Positions 8,547 to 17,044 of a stretch of 64,000 nt of DNA are shown piece by piece (the first letter of the stretch is position 1; each line of letters opens with the position of its first letter). Location of the stretch: NCBI GenBank assembly GCA_040381475.1, contig JBEIHH010000002.1:1-64000 (forward strand). Direction: 5' to 3'. A model generated the notes under the pieces. That model saw only the letters and a list, made by a program, of their open reading frames with translations, did no database searches and was not told where the DNA came from. The position numbers and the translations under genes are program-made. This DNA comes from JAIBBG01 sp040381475 (GTDB lineage: Bacteria > Bacteroidota > Bacteroidia > Flavobacteriales_D > Sanyastnellaceae).

Positions 8547-9998
8547 ATGCTGACATTACTTTTAATAGCTATACCCCTTTTTATGGCCTTCGCCATTTTC
8601 CTGATGGGGGCTAAATCTGCCCGCCAACTGGCACTTATCGCGGGTATTGCTCAATTGCTGGTAACCATCGGAGCTATCGCCGTTCATCACGAGGGTGATT
8701 CATCCGGATTGCTTTCATTTAATCAACAATGGATCGGACCTCTTGGAATGTCATTCGCCTTTTCTCTTGACGGAATCAGTCTTGTTATGGTACTTCTGAC
8801 ATCATTGATGTTGCCTTTGATCGTCTACGCATCATACAACAGAGATTATAAGAACACACATATCTTCTATGGCCTCATGCTACTTATGGTAGCATCGATG
8901 ACGGGTGCTTTCACTACTTCAGACGGAATGCTGTTTTACATCTTCTATGAATTCGCTCTTATTCCTGTTTACTTCATGATACTGATATGGAGCGACGCTG
9001 AGAATAAAGGAAAGACAACTCTGAAATTTTTCATCTATACACTTTTTGGTAGTTTGTTCATGCTCATTTCGCTGCTTTATGTATATCAAATCAGTGGATC
9101 TTTTGCTATTGCAGATCTATACGAGGCAGGCAGATCAATGAGTTCAACCGAACAAGGTTGGGTTTTTGCAGGATTTTTCATTGCGTTTGCAGTAAAAATT
9201 CCTGTCTTTCCATTTCACTCCTGGCAGCCTGCCACCTATGCTGCAGCTCCAACTGCAGCTACTATGCTACTCGCTGGAATCATGCTCAAAATGGCCAGCT
9301 ATGGTCTTATCCGTCTGGTAGTGCCGATGTTACCCGATGGCATCGCTGAATATGGATTCTGGGCATTGCTGCTTTCCGCGATCAGTGTCATCTATGCATC
9401 TGCTCTGGCCATTGTTCAGAAAAAATACAAAGCACTCATTGCATGGTCATCCATTGCTCACCTCGGGGTACTGGCAGCCGGTATTCTTTCAGGCAATGCG
9501 CAAGGAGTTCAGGGCGGTGTGATGGAGATGCTTTCGCACGGTATCCTGACCATCGGTTTATTCTTCGTTTATGACATTATAGAAACGAGAATGAAGCATG
9601 ATGATATGTCGAAAATGGGAGGTATAAGGGACGTGAATCCATTGTTTGCATTCATGTTTTTCGCTATCGTAATGGGATCCGTTGCGCTGCCCATGACAAG
9701 TGGCTTCGTTGGAGAATTCCTGCTGCTGCTTGGTCTTTATCAATACAATGCCATGCTGGCCGGCATTGCCGGACTCACTGTTATTCTTGGCGCAGTCTAT
9801 ATGCTGCGTGCATTTCAGCAAATGATGCTAGGCCCCACAAACGAATTGACAAAACATTTTGCTCCACTGACAGGTCACGAAAAAACAGTACTTGGAATTG
9901 TGGTTGCACTTGTTGTGATTCTCGGGGTGTATCCAGATCCAATCCTTTCCATTTCCAATCCAACTGTTGAAACTCTTTTACAAGGCATTTTGCGATGA
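8547..9998 (+). CDS. nuoM: NADH-quinone oxidoreductase subunit M
   Basis: This is the second antiporter-like proton-pumping subunit, about 14 helices, 483 residues. The conserved glutamate is in FYIFYEFALIPVYFMI and the lysine in AVKIPVFPFHSWQPATY, followed by AAPTAATMLLAGIMLKMASYG. The middle helix lysine region WSSIAHLGVLAAGI is present too. The stop overlaps the nuoN start by four bases (ATGA), so nuoM and nuoN are probably translationally coupled. Confidence 0.96.
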   Translation: MLTLLLIAIPLFMAFAIFLMGAKSARQLALIAGIAQLLVTIGAIAVHHEGDSSGLLSFNQQWIGPLGMSFAFSLDGISLVMVLLTSLMLPLIVYASYNRDYKNTHIFYGLMLLMVASMTGAFTTSDGMLFYIFYEFALIPVYFMILIWSDAENKGKTTLKFFIYTLFGSLFMLISLLYVYQISGSFAIADLYEAGRSMSSTEQGWVFAGFFIAFAVKIPVFPFHSWQPATYAAAPTAATMLLAGIMLKMASYGLIRLVVPMLPDGIAEYGFWALLLSAISVIYASALAIVQKKYKALIAWSSIAHLGVLAAGILSGNAQGVQGGVMEMLSHGILTIGLFFVYDIIETRMKHDDMSKMGGIRDVNPLFAFMFFAIVMGSVALPMTSGFVGEFLLLLGLYQYNAMLAGIAGLTVILGAVYMLRAFQQMMLGPTNELTKHFAPLTGHEKTVLGIVVALVVILGVYPDPILSISNPTVETLLQGILR

Positions 9999-11380
9999 AA
10001 GAAATAATTATCATATCCGTATTGGGCATTGCTATTCTGGCCCTTGACATTCTCAAACTTCGCAAATTGAGTTTGCCGGCAGCCGTCATTGGTTTGCTGG
10101 CCATGATTACTTCCTGTGTGATGGATTGGGGACATAATGAAACTCCATTTGCAGAATATGGAGGTATGCTCAAGTTCGACAACTACGCTTTAGGATTTAC
10201 CGCTGTGTTCGGAATTCTGGGTATTTTCTGGTTGCTTATGAATAGCGATCAATATGCGGCGAATTCATCCAAACGCACCGACATTTTCACTTTGATGATT
10301 TTCAGTCTTTGTGGTGCGATTGTTCTATCCGCGTATACCAATCTTGTAATGCTTTTTCTCGGAGTTGAAATTCTTTCAATACCAGTGTATGTGCTAGCTG
10401 CAAGCGACAGAAAAAATGTAATCAGCAATGAAGCAGGGTTTAAATACTTCTTCATGGGCGCAGTCGCATCCGCAGTTCTGTTGTTTGGAATTGCACTTGT
10501 TTATGGCGCATGCGGATCATTTGAAATCAGCGAAATCAGCAGCAAGCTGAACAACGGTAATTACAGTGCACTGATGACTTTCGGTGCTATACTCATGCTT
10601 GCAGGATTTGCTTTTAAAGTTTCTGTGGCACCATTTCATATGTGGGCACCAGATGTGTATCAGGGCGCACCGACTCCGATTACAGCGTACATGTCGACAA
10701 TAGTGAAAGGAGCAGCTTTCGCAGGAATGTTCAGACTATTCGGAAGCGCACTTATGCCAATGCCGGAAGCGTTTGTCACTGCTATGGCATATATGGCTGC
10801 CATTACGCTTATCGTTGCCAATCTGGTCGCTATTGTTCAATCGAGTTCAAAAAGATTGCTGGCATATTCAAGTATTTCACATGCTGCTTTTATGCTCGGT
10901 TTTGTCATGATGGCACAGGAAGCTCCTGCCAAATATTTGTTGTACTATGTTCTTACCTATGGTGTAGCAAGCCTCACCGCCTTCAGTGTGCTTCATCATG
11001 TTTCGTCGATTCAAAATGGGGATGACAGTCTAACTGCGTTCAAAGGGCTCATCAAGCGCAATCCACTTCTTGCAATTGCCATGACCATTTCTCTTTTCAG
11101 CATGGCTGGAATTCCTCCCATGAGCGGGTTTCTGGCGAAATATTATGTTATCACAGAGTTGCTCGGCGGCGGATACATTTACCTCGTTGTGCTTATGGTT
11201 ATTACTTCGGCCATAGGTGCATGGTATTATCTGCGACTGATCATGGCCATGTTCACTCCAATTGAAAATGCCGGAAGAATCGTTGTAGGGGATATCCAAC
11301 GCTACCTATATCTTTTCCTGACCCTGCTAATCGTGGTATTGTTCTTTTTGGCAGGTTTGCTCGAAATTATGGGGCTGTAA
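9995..11380 (+). CDS. nuoN: NADH-quinone oxidoreductase subunit N
   Basis: This is the third antiporter-like subunit, placed next to NuoK and NuoJ in the membrane arm, 461 residues. It shows the TM5 glutamate in MLFLGVEILSIPVYVLAAS, the lysine in FKVSVAPFHMWAPDVYQGAP, and SSKRLLAYSSISHAAFMLG. It ends the nuo operon: the next gene lies 167 bases away and is not a respiratory gene. I see no strong T-tailed terminator behind it, only an AU-rich bulged stem. Confidence 0.95.
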   Translation: MKEIIIISVLGIAILALDILKLRKLSLPAAVIGLLAMITSCVMDWGHNETPFAEYGGMLKFDNYALGFTAVFGILGIFWLLMNSDQYAANSSKRTDIFTLMIFSLCGAIVLSAYTNLVMLFLGVEILSIPVYVLAASDRKNVISNEAGFKYFFMGAVASAVLLFGIALVYGACGSFEISEISSKLNNGNYSALMTFGAILMLAGFAFKVSVAPFHMWAPDVYQGAPTPITAYMSTIVKGAAFAGMFRLFGSALMPMPEAFVTAMAYMAAITLIVANLVAIVQSSSKRLLAYSSISHAAFMLGFVMMAQEAPAKYLLYYVLTYGVASLTAFSVLHHVSSIQNGDDSLTAFKGLIKRNPLLAIAMTISLFSMAGIPPMSGFLAKYYVITELLGGGYIYLVVLMVITSAIGAWYYLRLIMAMFTPIENAGRIVVGDIQRYLYLFLTLLIVVLFFLAGLLEIMGL

Positions 11381-11416
11381 ACGCTCTTATTCAGCTCATT
11401 TCAAAGTAATTAACCC

Positions 11417-11465
11417 AATAAATCGGGAGTTTCAGGCGATGGAAATTCGTACCATCTGATTTATT
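11417..11465 (+). other. bulged inverted repeat after nuoN
   Basis: In the 167-base gap between nuoN and the receiver gene, AATAAATC (11417-11424) pairs with GATTTATT (11458-11465), and inside it GATGG (11438-11442) pairs with CCATC (11452-11456). The outer stem is AU-only apart from one pair and no T-run follows, so it is a poor intrinsic terminator. It may be an mRNA 3' end, an attenuator or chance. The rest of the gap shows nothing else I can name. Confidence 0.25.
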
Positions 11466-11547
11466 TATTGTGGATTATTCGCTTCACGTAACCTTGTAGG
11501 GGTGCCTCACGTATCAAAACTTAGTTTAATAAAAAGACTAGAACGTT

Positions 11548-12048
11548 ATGGCAATGAACATTCCCCACACAATTCAGAAGCAGGAAGTAGACGAGAAGCC
11601 TAAAGTGCTTTATCTGGACGATGATGATGGAAATCTTGTGACCTTCCGTGCCAATTTTCGCGAACAATTCTCAGTATTCACGACCGATAACCCAGTTGAG
11701 GCTTACGATATGATCGGTGAACACAAAATTCAGATCGTAATAACAGACCACAACATGCCAAGAATGAGTGGTGTTGAATTCTTGGAAAGCATCGCACGAG
11801 ATTATCCGGATGTTCAGCGCATTCTTTTGACAGGTTATACCGAACTCGTTCCGGTGATGGAAGCCGTCAATAAAGGAAAAGTATTCAGAATTCTAACAAA
11901 ACCATTCAATATGAAGGAAATTTCAAGAATGGTCATTGAGGCATGGGATCAATTTCGTCAGGTCATCGAGAAGGACAAATTGATACATCAACTTAAGCGA
12001 CAGAACCAACAATTCGAATTTATACTTCGACAAAGATTACTTTCATAA
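11548..12048 (+). CDS. single-domain response regulator with C-terminal coiled coil
   Basis: This is a CheY-like receiver protein of 166 residues. The acidic pocket is at Asp25-Asp26 (YLDDDDGN), the phospho-acceptor is Asp67 (ITDHNMPRMSG), the switch Thr is Thr95 (LLTGYTE) and the conserved Lys is Lys118 (LTKPF). After the receiver (about 18-135) comes a charged helix (EKDKLIHQLKRQNQQFEFIL) that probably forms a coiled coil. There is no DNA-binding, HD-GYP or kinase output domain. No histidine kinase lies in the window, so the partner is unknown. A good terminator follows directly, so it is probably monocistronic. Confidence 0.88.
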   Translation: MAMNIPHTIQKQEVDEKPKVLYLDDDDGNLVTFRANFREQFSVFTTDNPVEAYDMIGEHKIQIVITDHNMPRMSGVEFLESIARDYPDVQRILLTGYTELVPVMEAVNKGKVFRILTKPFNMKEISRMVIEAWDQFRQVIEKDKLIHQLKRQNQQFEFILRQRLLS

Positions 12049-12068
12049 ATGTTTTAGCATTGATTTTG

Positions 12069-12096
12069 ATCCCGCCTCTATGGTGGGATTTTTTTT
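12069..12096 (+). terminator. intrinsic terminator after the receiver gene
   Basis: ATCCCGCC pairs with GGTGGGAT (one G-T wobble) around the five-base loop TCTAT, followed at once by seven further T residues. It lies 21 bases after the stop of the response-regulator gene and separates it from the convergent MFS gene. Confidence 0.85.
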
Positions 12097-12173
12097 GTCG
12101 AATATTATTTGTTCCTGCCTGAAACCCAAAATTCTCGACAATAAATATAAACAAACGGGGATCTTGAACCCTG

Positions 12174-13430
12174 CTATGAACCACTCTCCCTGGTTTGCTT
12201 TTCAATGTCGAATCTTTTCAGTAAACGAACAATGAGTAATGCGAGAATTGTGCTTGTAGCAGCTACCAGCCCAACGATCGGATAATGCTGCAAAGGGCTC
12301 GAGGAAGTTTCCTGATAAATGATTGCGCCGGCAATCAACCCCGAACAGCCACTAGACAATGACATCATCGAAGAATTTAAACTCATGAAGCCGGCACGAT
12401 GTTTTGGATGAACAACTGATGTTGCTATCGTATTTGCCGGTATCATTCTTCCGGAAATAAAAATAAAAAAAAGAGAAGCAATACCAAGCACCACATACAA
12501 TGGCACAACCGGTAAATTAGTTACCGCAAAAACAGGGAGTAAGGACAATACCGCAAAAACTGTAAACACCCTGAACCGTCCCAACCTATCCACCATTCTG
12601 CCAATTCCAAGGCTTGTAACAACGGTAGCAGCTCCGCCCACGAGGTAAATCCATTTGATATCGCTTTGATTCAATCCAACATTGTTGATGTAGTATGGAG
12701 TCATGAATGATATCACAGTAAACTGACCAAGCACGAGTAGAAAAGTAAAGAACAAAGCATTGCGCTGTTCTCGTGTTTTAAAAGCAAGCCTTATTGTTTC
12801 TGTCCGGTCGTAAGCAGCACCTCTGTTTTTAAGATGGTCGCGAAGTGGTGGAATCTTTTTGTATGCAAGGAACCAGAAAGGTAAGGCCAATGCACTAACC
12901 ATATAAAACGGAACGTGCCAGTTATTATGAAAGACATCAACGAGTGTAAGCGTAACCGGCATGCCAATGATTGCCGCCATAGAAAACGCCATGGTGACGA
13001 TGCCAATGGCCTTACCTCGTCGTTCAAGAGGAATAACATCTCCAATGATCGACATTACCAATCCTCCGAGCAAACCTCCCGTGAGACCTGTAATAACTCG
13101 CGTAAAAATGAATAGGTAGTAGTTTAACTCCTGATTACTCGTATTAGGTAAGATGGCACTGGACATTGTGCTAACAATAAAACCAAAATACGCAAAAAGC
13201 AACGCCTTCTTCCGGTCCAGATTATCAAGATAAAAAACTCCGGCAAACGCCGTAACGAAAGCTGCTATTCCATATGAAGAAACAAGAAATCCATACTGCT
13301 GCGGACTAATATCAAGCTGCTTTTTCAAAATGTCACCCATCGGCATCATGATCATGAAATCGACGATATTGGTAAACTGAATTGCAGCCAAAACCAACAA
13401 CAACAATCTTTCATTCTTTACAGAGGCCAT
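12174..13430 (-). CDS. MFS transporter
   Basis: This is a major facilitator superfamily permease, probably a proton-driven exporter of a small molecule in the inner membrane. About 12 hydrophobic segments are seen in 418 residues. The loop between helices 2 and 3 has YLDNLDRKKALLFAYFGF, close to the MFS-specific D(R/K)xGRR-type motif, repeated in the second half as MVDRLGRFRVFTVF. The start chosen is the ATG two bases after the upstream stop, because AAGGAAAAT lies in ribosome-binding position; the frame could be extended nine codons to a TTG. The substrate cannot be told. It follows the small 4Fe-4S protein gene without a gap. Confidence 0.85.
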   Translation of the reverse strand: MASVKNERLLLLVLAAIQFTNIVDFMIMMPMGDILKKQLDISPQQYGFLVSSYGIAAFVTAFAGVFYLDNLDRKKALLFAYFGFIVSTMSSAILPNTSNQELNYYLFIFTRVITGLTGGLLGGLVMSIIGDVIPLERRGKAIGIVTMAFSMAAIIGMPVTLTLVDVFHNNWHVPFYMVSALALPFWFLAYKKIPPLRDHLKNRGAAYDRTETIRLAFKTREQRNALFFTFLLVLGQFTVISFMTPYYINNVGLNQSDIKWIYLVGGAATVVTSLGIGRMVDRLGRFRVFTVFAVLSLLPVFAVTNLPVVPLYVVLGIASLFFIFISGRMIPANTIATSVVHPKHRAGFMSLNSSMMSLSSGCSGLIAGAIIYQETSSSPLQHYPIVGLVAATSTILALLIVRLLKRFDIEKQTRESGS

Positions 13431-13431
13431 C

Positions 13432-13653
13432 CTATTTTCCTTCAGCTGTTTGATCAATCAGACTGAGAGCGCCACTCGGACATTTTCTGACTTGCTCAAT
13501 GATTTGCTCTGTTGTTGCTCCGTCCATGGTGATCCAAGGGGACTCACGCGGCATAAATACACCGGGCAGACCCCGAACACACATAGCGGAATGAGAACAT
13601 AGATCAGGTTGCCATAAAATAGCGACTTCTCCGTTGCTGTACTGCCTTTTCAT
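13432..13653 (-). CDS. YjdI-type (4Fe-4S) mono-cluster protein
   Basis: This small protein of 73 residues belongs to the divergent 4Fe-4S mono-cluster family (E. coli YjdI). The ligand pattern is visible as Cys19, His21 and Cys25 (CSHSAMC), the family block RGLPGVFMPRESPWI, and Cys58 in KCPSGALSL. It probably binds a cluster or metal, but the role of the family is not established. It lies seven bases after the GNAT-fold gene and directly before the MFS gene, so the three look like an operon. In other genomes this family often sits beside small acetyltransferases. Confidence 0.85.
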   Translation of the reverse strand: MKRQYSNGEVAILWQPDLCSHSAMCVRGLPGVFMPRESPWITMDGATTEQIIEQVRKCPSGALSLIDQTAEGK

Positions 13654-13660
13654 TTTGTTT

Positions 13661-14926
13661 TTATTTTACTTCTTCATATAGTTTGATATCCTTGATCTTC
13701 TGCAGGGTTTCCGCCTTCCACGGGTCACGCTGCGGATAATCACTCGGCTTCACATAATTCAGAATAAGATTCAGCAATGCATTCGATACCAAACGTCGAT
13801 GCATAAAGCAGCAGATCAGATCTACAGGAAATGCACCTACAGTCGATTTGATTTCCGCAGCAGTTCTGCCAAAAACTATTCTTTCACATTTCAAATGAAT
13901 TGCAAGCAATATATAATCGTACAACATTCGCTGATAAAGGGCATAATCACGGTTGTATTGATAATCCAGCCCAATCACGTGTGCTTCGAGCACATTTCCG
14001 CAATTCATGGCTGACATAAAGCCTATCACTTCGCCATTCAGCTTATATAATTTCACCTTAAACTGTTGTGGCAATTCTCTCACCAGGGAGGCCAATGTTT
14101 TCATATTGAGTTTGCCCAACCTGAAATCAGCGCGTGAATGCACATTCTCATATAATCTGGTAAGGGTGTCTGCATGAAAATTCAGATCATCAGCAGTCGC
14201 GTCAGTTATCTCCAGCGAGGCCGACTTCGCCAAAGCAGCTTTCGCCTTGGTTCTGAATTTTGTATTTAACGCCTGAAGATAATCCTCGATGCCTGACCAT
14301 TCGGACAATATGGGCATCACCATGTTGTGATCGACCTGAAATGACTTAAATCTTGCTTTTGTAAGTTCTTTGGTAAAACCTTCAGAGAGGGGATAAAAAT
14401 CCTTGGCAACCATGGCGCAGATCTGCTTTTTCCTACGCTTTTCGAGTTGGGAAATTTCATTCATGGATCTGGCGATCAGATATGCTTTCTCAGCATCATC
14501 GATACCAGGGATAAATGCAAAACCGTGTTCTCCTGTCGCTATAGCATTGCCACAAATGAGAATATTGTGAATGTGTTTGCCTCGGAAAAAAACCGAAACC
14601 CGGTTCAAACCTTTCAGAAACCAACCAGAATAAGCATCCTCCGAAGTTGTGAAATGTGCAATCTGAAAAGCAGCCACTCCAATAACCCGATCATCCCTTT
14701 TGTAAACCACGCATCGAAGCTCAAGCCCTTCATCATGTGCATTCTGAAGCGCAATCAGATAGTCAAGACATAAAAAGCGCTGATTTCTTGCAACGGCACA
14801 GGACCATTCATTCGAGTCAATTTCACGAACATCCAGAAATAACCGGGATGTAACATTCTCGGCCGATTGACGGGCCTTGCTGCTTTCGCAAAAACTGGTT
14901 AATCTGGCTGAGATGGCTTGTCGCAT
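13661..14926 (-). CDS. GNAT/FemAB-like acyltransferase-fold protein
   Basis: The product (421 residues from the ATG chosen) resembles the BioF2/FemAB-like double-GNAT proteins that transfer acyl or aminoacyl groups to envelope or exopolysaccharide substrates. The C-terminal half has the typical segments: a helix LNTKFRTKAKAALAKS, VKLYKLNGEVIGFMSAMNCGNVLEAHVIGLDYQYN (in two adjoining strands), ALYQRMLYDYILLAI and IVFGRTAAEIKSTVGA. The substrate cannot be deduced. A TTG 20 codons upstream could also start the protein. It is first of the set GNAT, YjdI, MFS on this strand. Confidence 0.65.
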   Translation of the reverse strand: MRQAISARLTSFCESSKARQSAENVTSRLFLDVREIDSNEWSCAVARNQRFLCLDYLIALQNAHDEGLELRCVVYKRDDRVIGVAAFQIAHFTTSEDAYSGWFLKGLNRVSVFFRGKHIHNILICGNAIATGEHGFAFIPGIDDAEKAYLIARSMNEISQLEKRRKKQICAMVAKDFYPLSEGFTKELTKARFKSFQVDHNMVMPILSEWSGIEDYLQALNTKFRTKAKAALAKSASLEITDATADDLNFHADTLTRLYENVHSRADFRLGKLNMKTLASLVRELPQQFKVKLYKLNGEVIGFMSAMNCGNVLEAHVIGLDYQYNRDYALYQRMLYDYILLAIHLKCERIVFGRTAAEIKSTVGAFPVDLICCFMHRRLVSNALLNLILNYVKPSDYPQRDPWKAETLQKIKDIKLYEEVK

Positions 14927-15060
14927 TGAAATGTCAAAACTAAAGCAATTGACTACTTTTTTCACTTGATGTAGCACAATGTCCAAAGTTGTTTACCGCC
15001 AGAAAACACTAACTTGCCGACAAATTCGGCTTATCAGTTAAGCCCTAAACAGACTGCGTT

Positions 15061-15756
15061 ATGCTCGAGGTACCGGCAGGCCTTAACCTGCTTTTCATTT
15101 TCTCAACACTTGCTACATATGTTATGCTCGTGCTGGCTATGATGGGTGGTGAAAAAAATAAATCCGGAAGAACAACCAACCTGGTATCCATTGCTTTACT
15201 TCTTTGGATAATTTTTCAAAGCACACTCGCTTTGAACAAATGGTATATGGATAGACAGAGTATGCCTCCGCATATGATGTTTCCGCTGATCACTAATGTT
15301 CTGACTATCGTTTTTGTTTTCACTTTGAAAACATCCCGAAAATGGACTGAAAACTTAAACGCAGAAATTCTTACATGGGTGCACATAGTCAGAATTCCTG
15401 TAGAAATTGGGCTTTACCAGCTGGCTTTGTATAAACAACTTCCCTGGAGTATGACATTTAAGGGGGTGAATTATGACATCATTTTCGGCATTACAGCACC
15501 TATAATAGCTATCCTTTTTTTTAGAATGAAGAAGATCAATTACCGCGTTGTACAAATCTGGCACATTCTGGGAATGGTTTCTGTCGGCATGGTTGTGCTG
15601 CGAGGTATTGGTTCATTGCCTTCTCCCATTCAGTGGTGGGATTTCAGTCAACCAAACTATGCAGTAATGCATTTTCCATTTATCTGGCTTCCTTCATTCA
15701 TTGTGCCAGTTGTCATATTCGCCCATATCACTGCACTTCTTCAGTTGAAGAGGTAG
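15061..15756 (+). CDS. polytopic membrane protein of unknown function
   Basis: I do not recognise the family. The 231-residue protein has about seven hydrophobic segments (LNLLFIFSTLATYVMLVLAM at the start, then LVSIALLLWIIFQ, MFPLITNVLTIVFVF, IIFGITAPIIAILFF, ILGMVSVGMVVL and FIVPVVIFAHITALLQL at the end), with no signal peptide and no soluble domain. The loop IQWWDFSQPNYAVMHFPFIWLP is rich in aromatics. It stands alone on the plus strand. Its 3' end overlaps the 3' end of the convergent neighbour by 29 bases. Confidence 0.7.
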   Translation: MLEVPAGLNLLFIFSTLATYVMLVLAMMGGEKNKSGRTTNLVSIALLLWIIFQSTLALNKWYMDRQSMPPHMMFPLITNVLTIVFVFTLKTSRKWTENLNAEILTWVHIVRIPVEIGLYQLALYKQLPWSMTFKGVNYDIIFGITAPIIAILFFRMKKINYRVVQIWHILGMVSVGMVVLRGIGSLPSPIQWWDFSQPNYAVMHFPFIWLPSFIVPVVIFAHITALLQLKR

Positions 15757-17041
15757 TTGATAATTGTGGCTTCTTTATCAGAAAATAGAAACATAGAATT
15801 ACCAAAAAAGGCAATGCGGGAATTTTATATCTAACTATTGCGCCCAGAATTGGAACAGTGTTTCCCAGCACGGCAGCAAGCACAAGCACAAAAGAAAGCA
15901 TCATCAATAATACAGCGGCCGGATAACCTCTGACCTTCTGCCATCTGAATATGGCCAGAATGATGAGTACCAGAAGGACGAAATTCTCAATTGCGAAAAT
16001 CCAATCCGTAGTCTTGTATGTCTCGTTCAAGAATGGACGGAAATACGTCAATGCCAGGGCCTGCGGATAATTTAAAATGAAGTCCTTCACCCCAGAGACT
16101 TGTGGAATTTCAACCAAACTACCGGCGTTACGTAAATAAGCAATATTGTAAAAATCAACTTGCTTCTTATGTAAAACATATAGAAAGTCGCCGCCTCGGA
16201 AAAAAAGATGTCCTTGTTGGGCTACAATGAAACACAATAGATGTGTCACTATCCATTTACCCAAAATCCATCGATAACCCGAAAATCTCACGATCAACAG
16301 GAATATGACCGAAGGAACCAAAGTGATGATAACATAACCTTTGATATAAAAAAGCAACAGGAAAGAAACAGGAGCAATCACACAATCCAACCAACTGCCT
16401 TTCTTCCCGAAGATCCTCAAAGCAGCATGTATGAATAATCCAAGACACATAAGCAAAGGACCTTCCTTCAGTAATGATGATGACCAGAAAACAACTGAAG
16501 GAATTGCGAACAATGCCAGAAACAGCCATTTCTCGCGTCTAATGAACATTCCGCAAAAAGCTTTATACAAGGCAATCAAGCCAATGAAAGACATGAATGA
16601 CATGAACAACGCATGGACATGAAAACTACCGAATGAAATAAAAGAGATTACAACATTTATCCGGATAATAGTAGAGCAATCATTGCTCATACCATAACGA
16701 TAAGCGCTTGTCCAGGAAATGAGTTGGTCATAAATACGTTGATATTCCGGATGATCCATTTGCGATCCCGTCATAAACGACCAGAAAACATCACGATTCT
16801 GGTACCACTGAGCTTTGATAAGGTGCGCATCAGCAAAGTATCTGAATGCGTCGCTGGCTGAAGGGTCTGTGTAGTAAAATGAATAGACAGCCCAGAATAC
16901 AAAGCCGGCCAAAATTTTCAATGTAAAAGCCAACAAAGGCCATGATCTGTGAACCCCTGTCAATCTGAAATCGTCGGCTTTGTATATGATCGTACAGAAC
17001 ACGATCACGTAAAAAAGCGGTGCTACCAGATCAGTGAACAT
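15728..17041 (-). CDS. large polytopic membrane protein, possibly GT-C or polymerase-like
   Basis: The 437-residue protein has ten or more hydrophobic stretches. After the second helix comes an extramembrane loop with acidic and aromatic residues (YYTDPSASDAFRYFADAH), the place where GT-C glycosyltransferases and Wzy/EpsG-like polymerases carry a catalytic or metal-binding acid. The segment FWSSSLLKEGPLLMCLG also recalls this group. The assignment is inference; no signature is decisive. The gene follows the YfhO-like gene after three bases, so they probably form an operon. Its tail overlaps the convergent plus-strand gene. Confidence 0.6.
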   Translation of the reverse strand: MFTDLVAPLFYVIVFCTIIYKADDFRLTGVHRSWPLLAFTLKILAGFVFWAVYSFYYTDPSASDAFRYFADAHLIKAQWYQNRDVFWSFMTGSQMDHPEYQRIYDQLISWTSAYRYGMSNDCSTIIRINVVISFISFGSFHVHALFMSFMSFIGLIALYKAFCGMFIRREKWLFLALFAIPSVVFWSSSLLKEGPLLMCLGLFIHAALRIFGKKGSWLDCVIAPVSFLLLFYIKGYVIITLVPSVIFLLIVRFSGYRWILGKWIVTHLLCFIVAQQGHLFFRGGDFLYVLHKKQVDFYNIAYLRNAGSLVEIPQVSGVKDFILNYPQALALTYFRPFLNETYKTTDWIFAIENFVLLVLIILAIFRWQKVRGYPAAVLLMMLSFVLVLAAVLGNTVPILGAIVRYKIPALPFLVILCFYFLIKKPQLSTTSSTEEVQ

Positions 17042-17044
17042 GCA

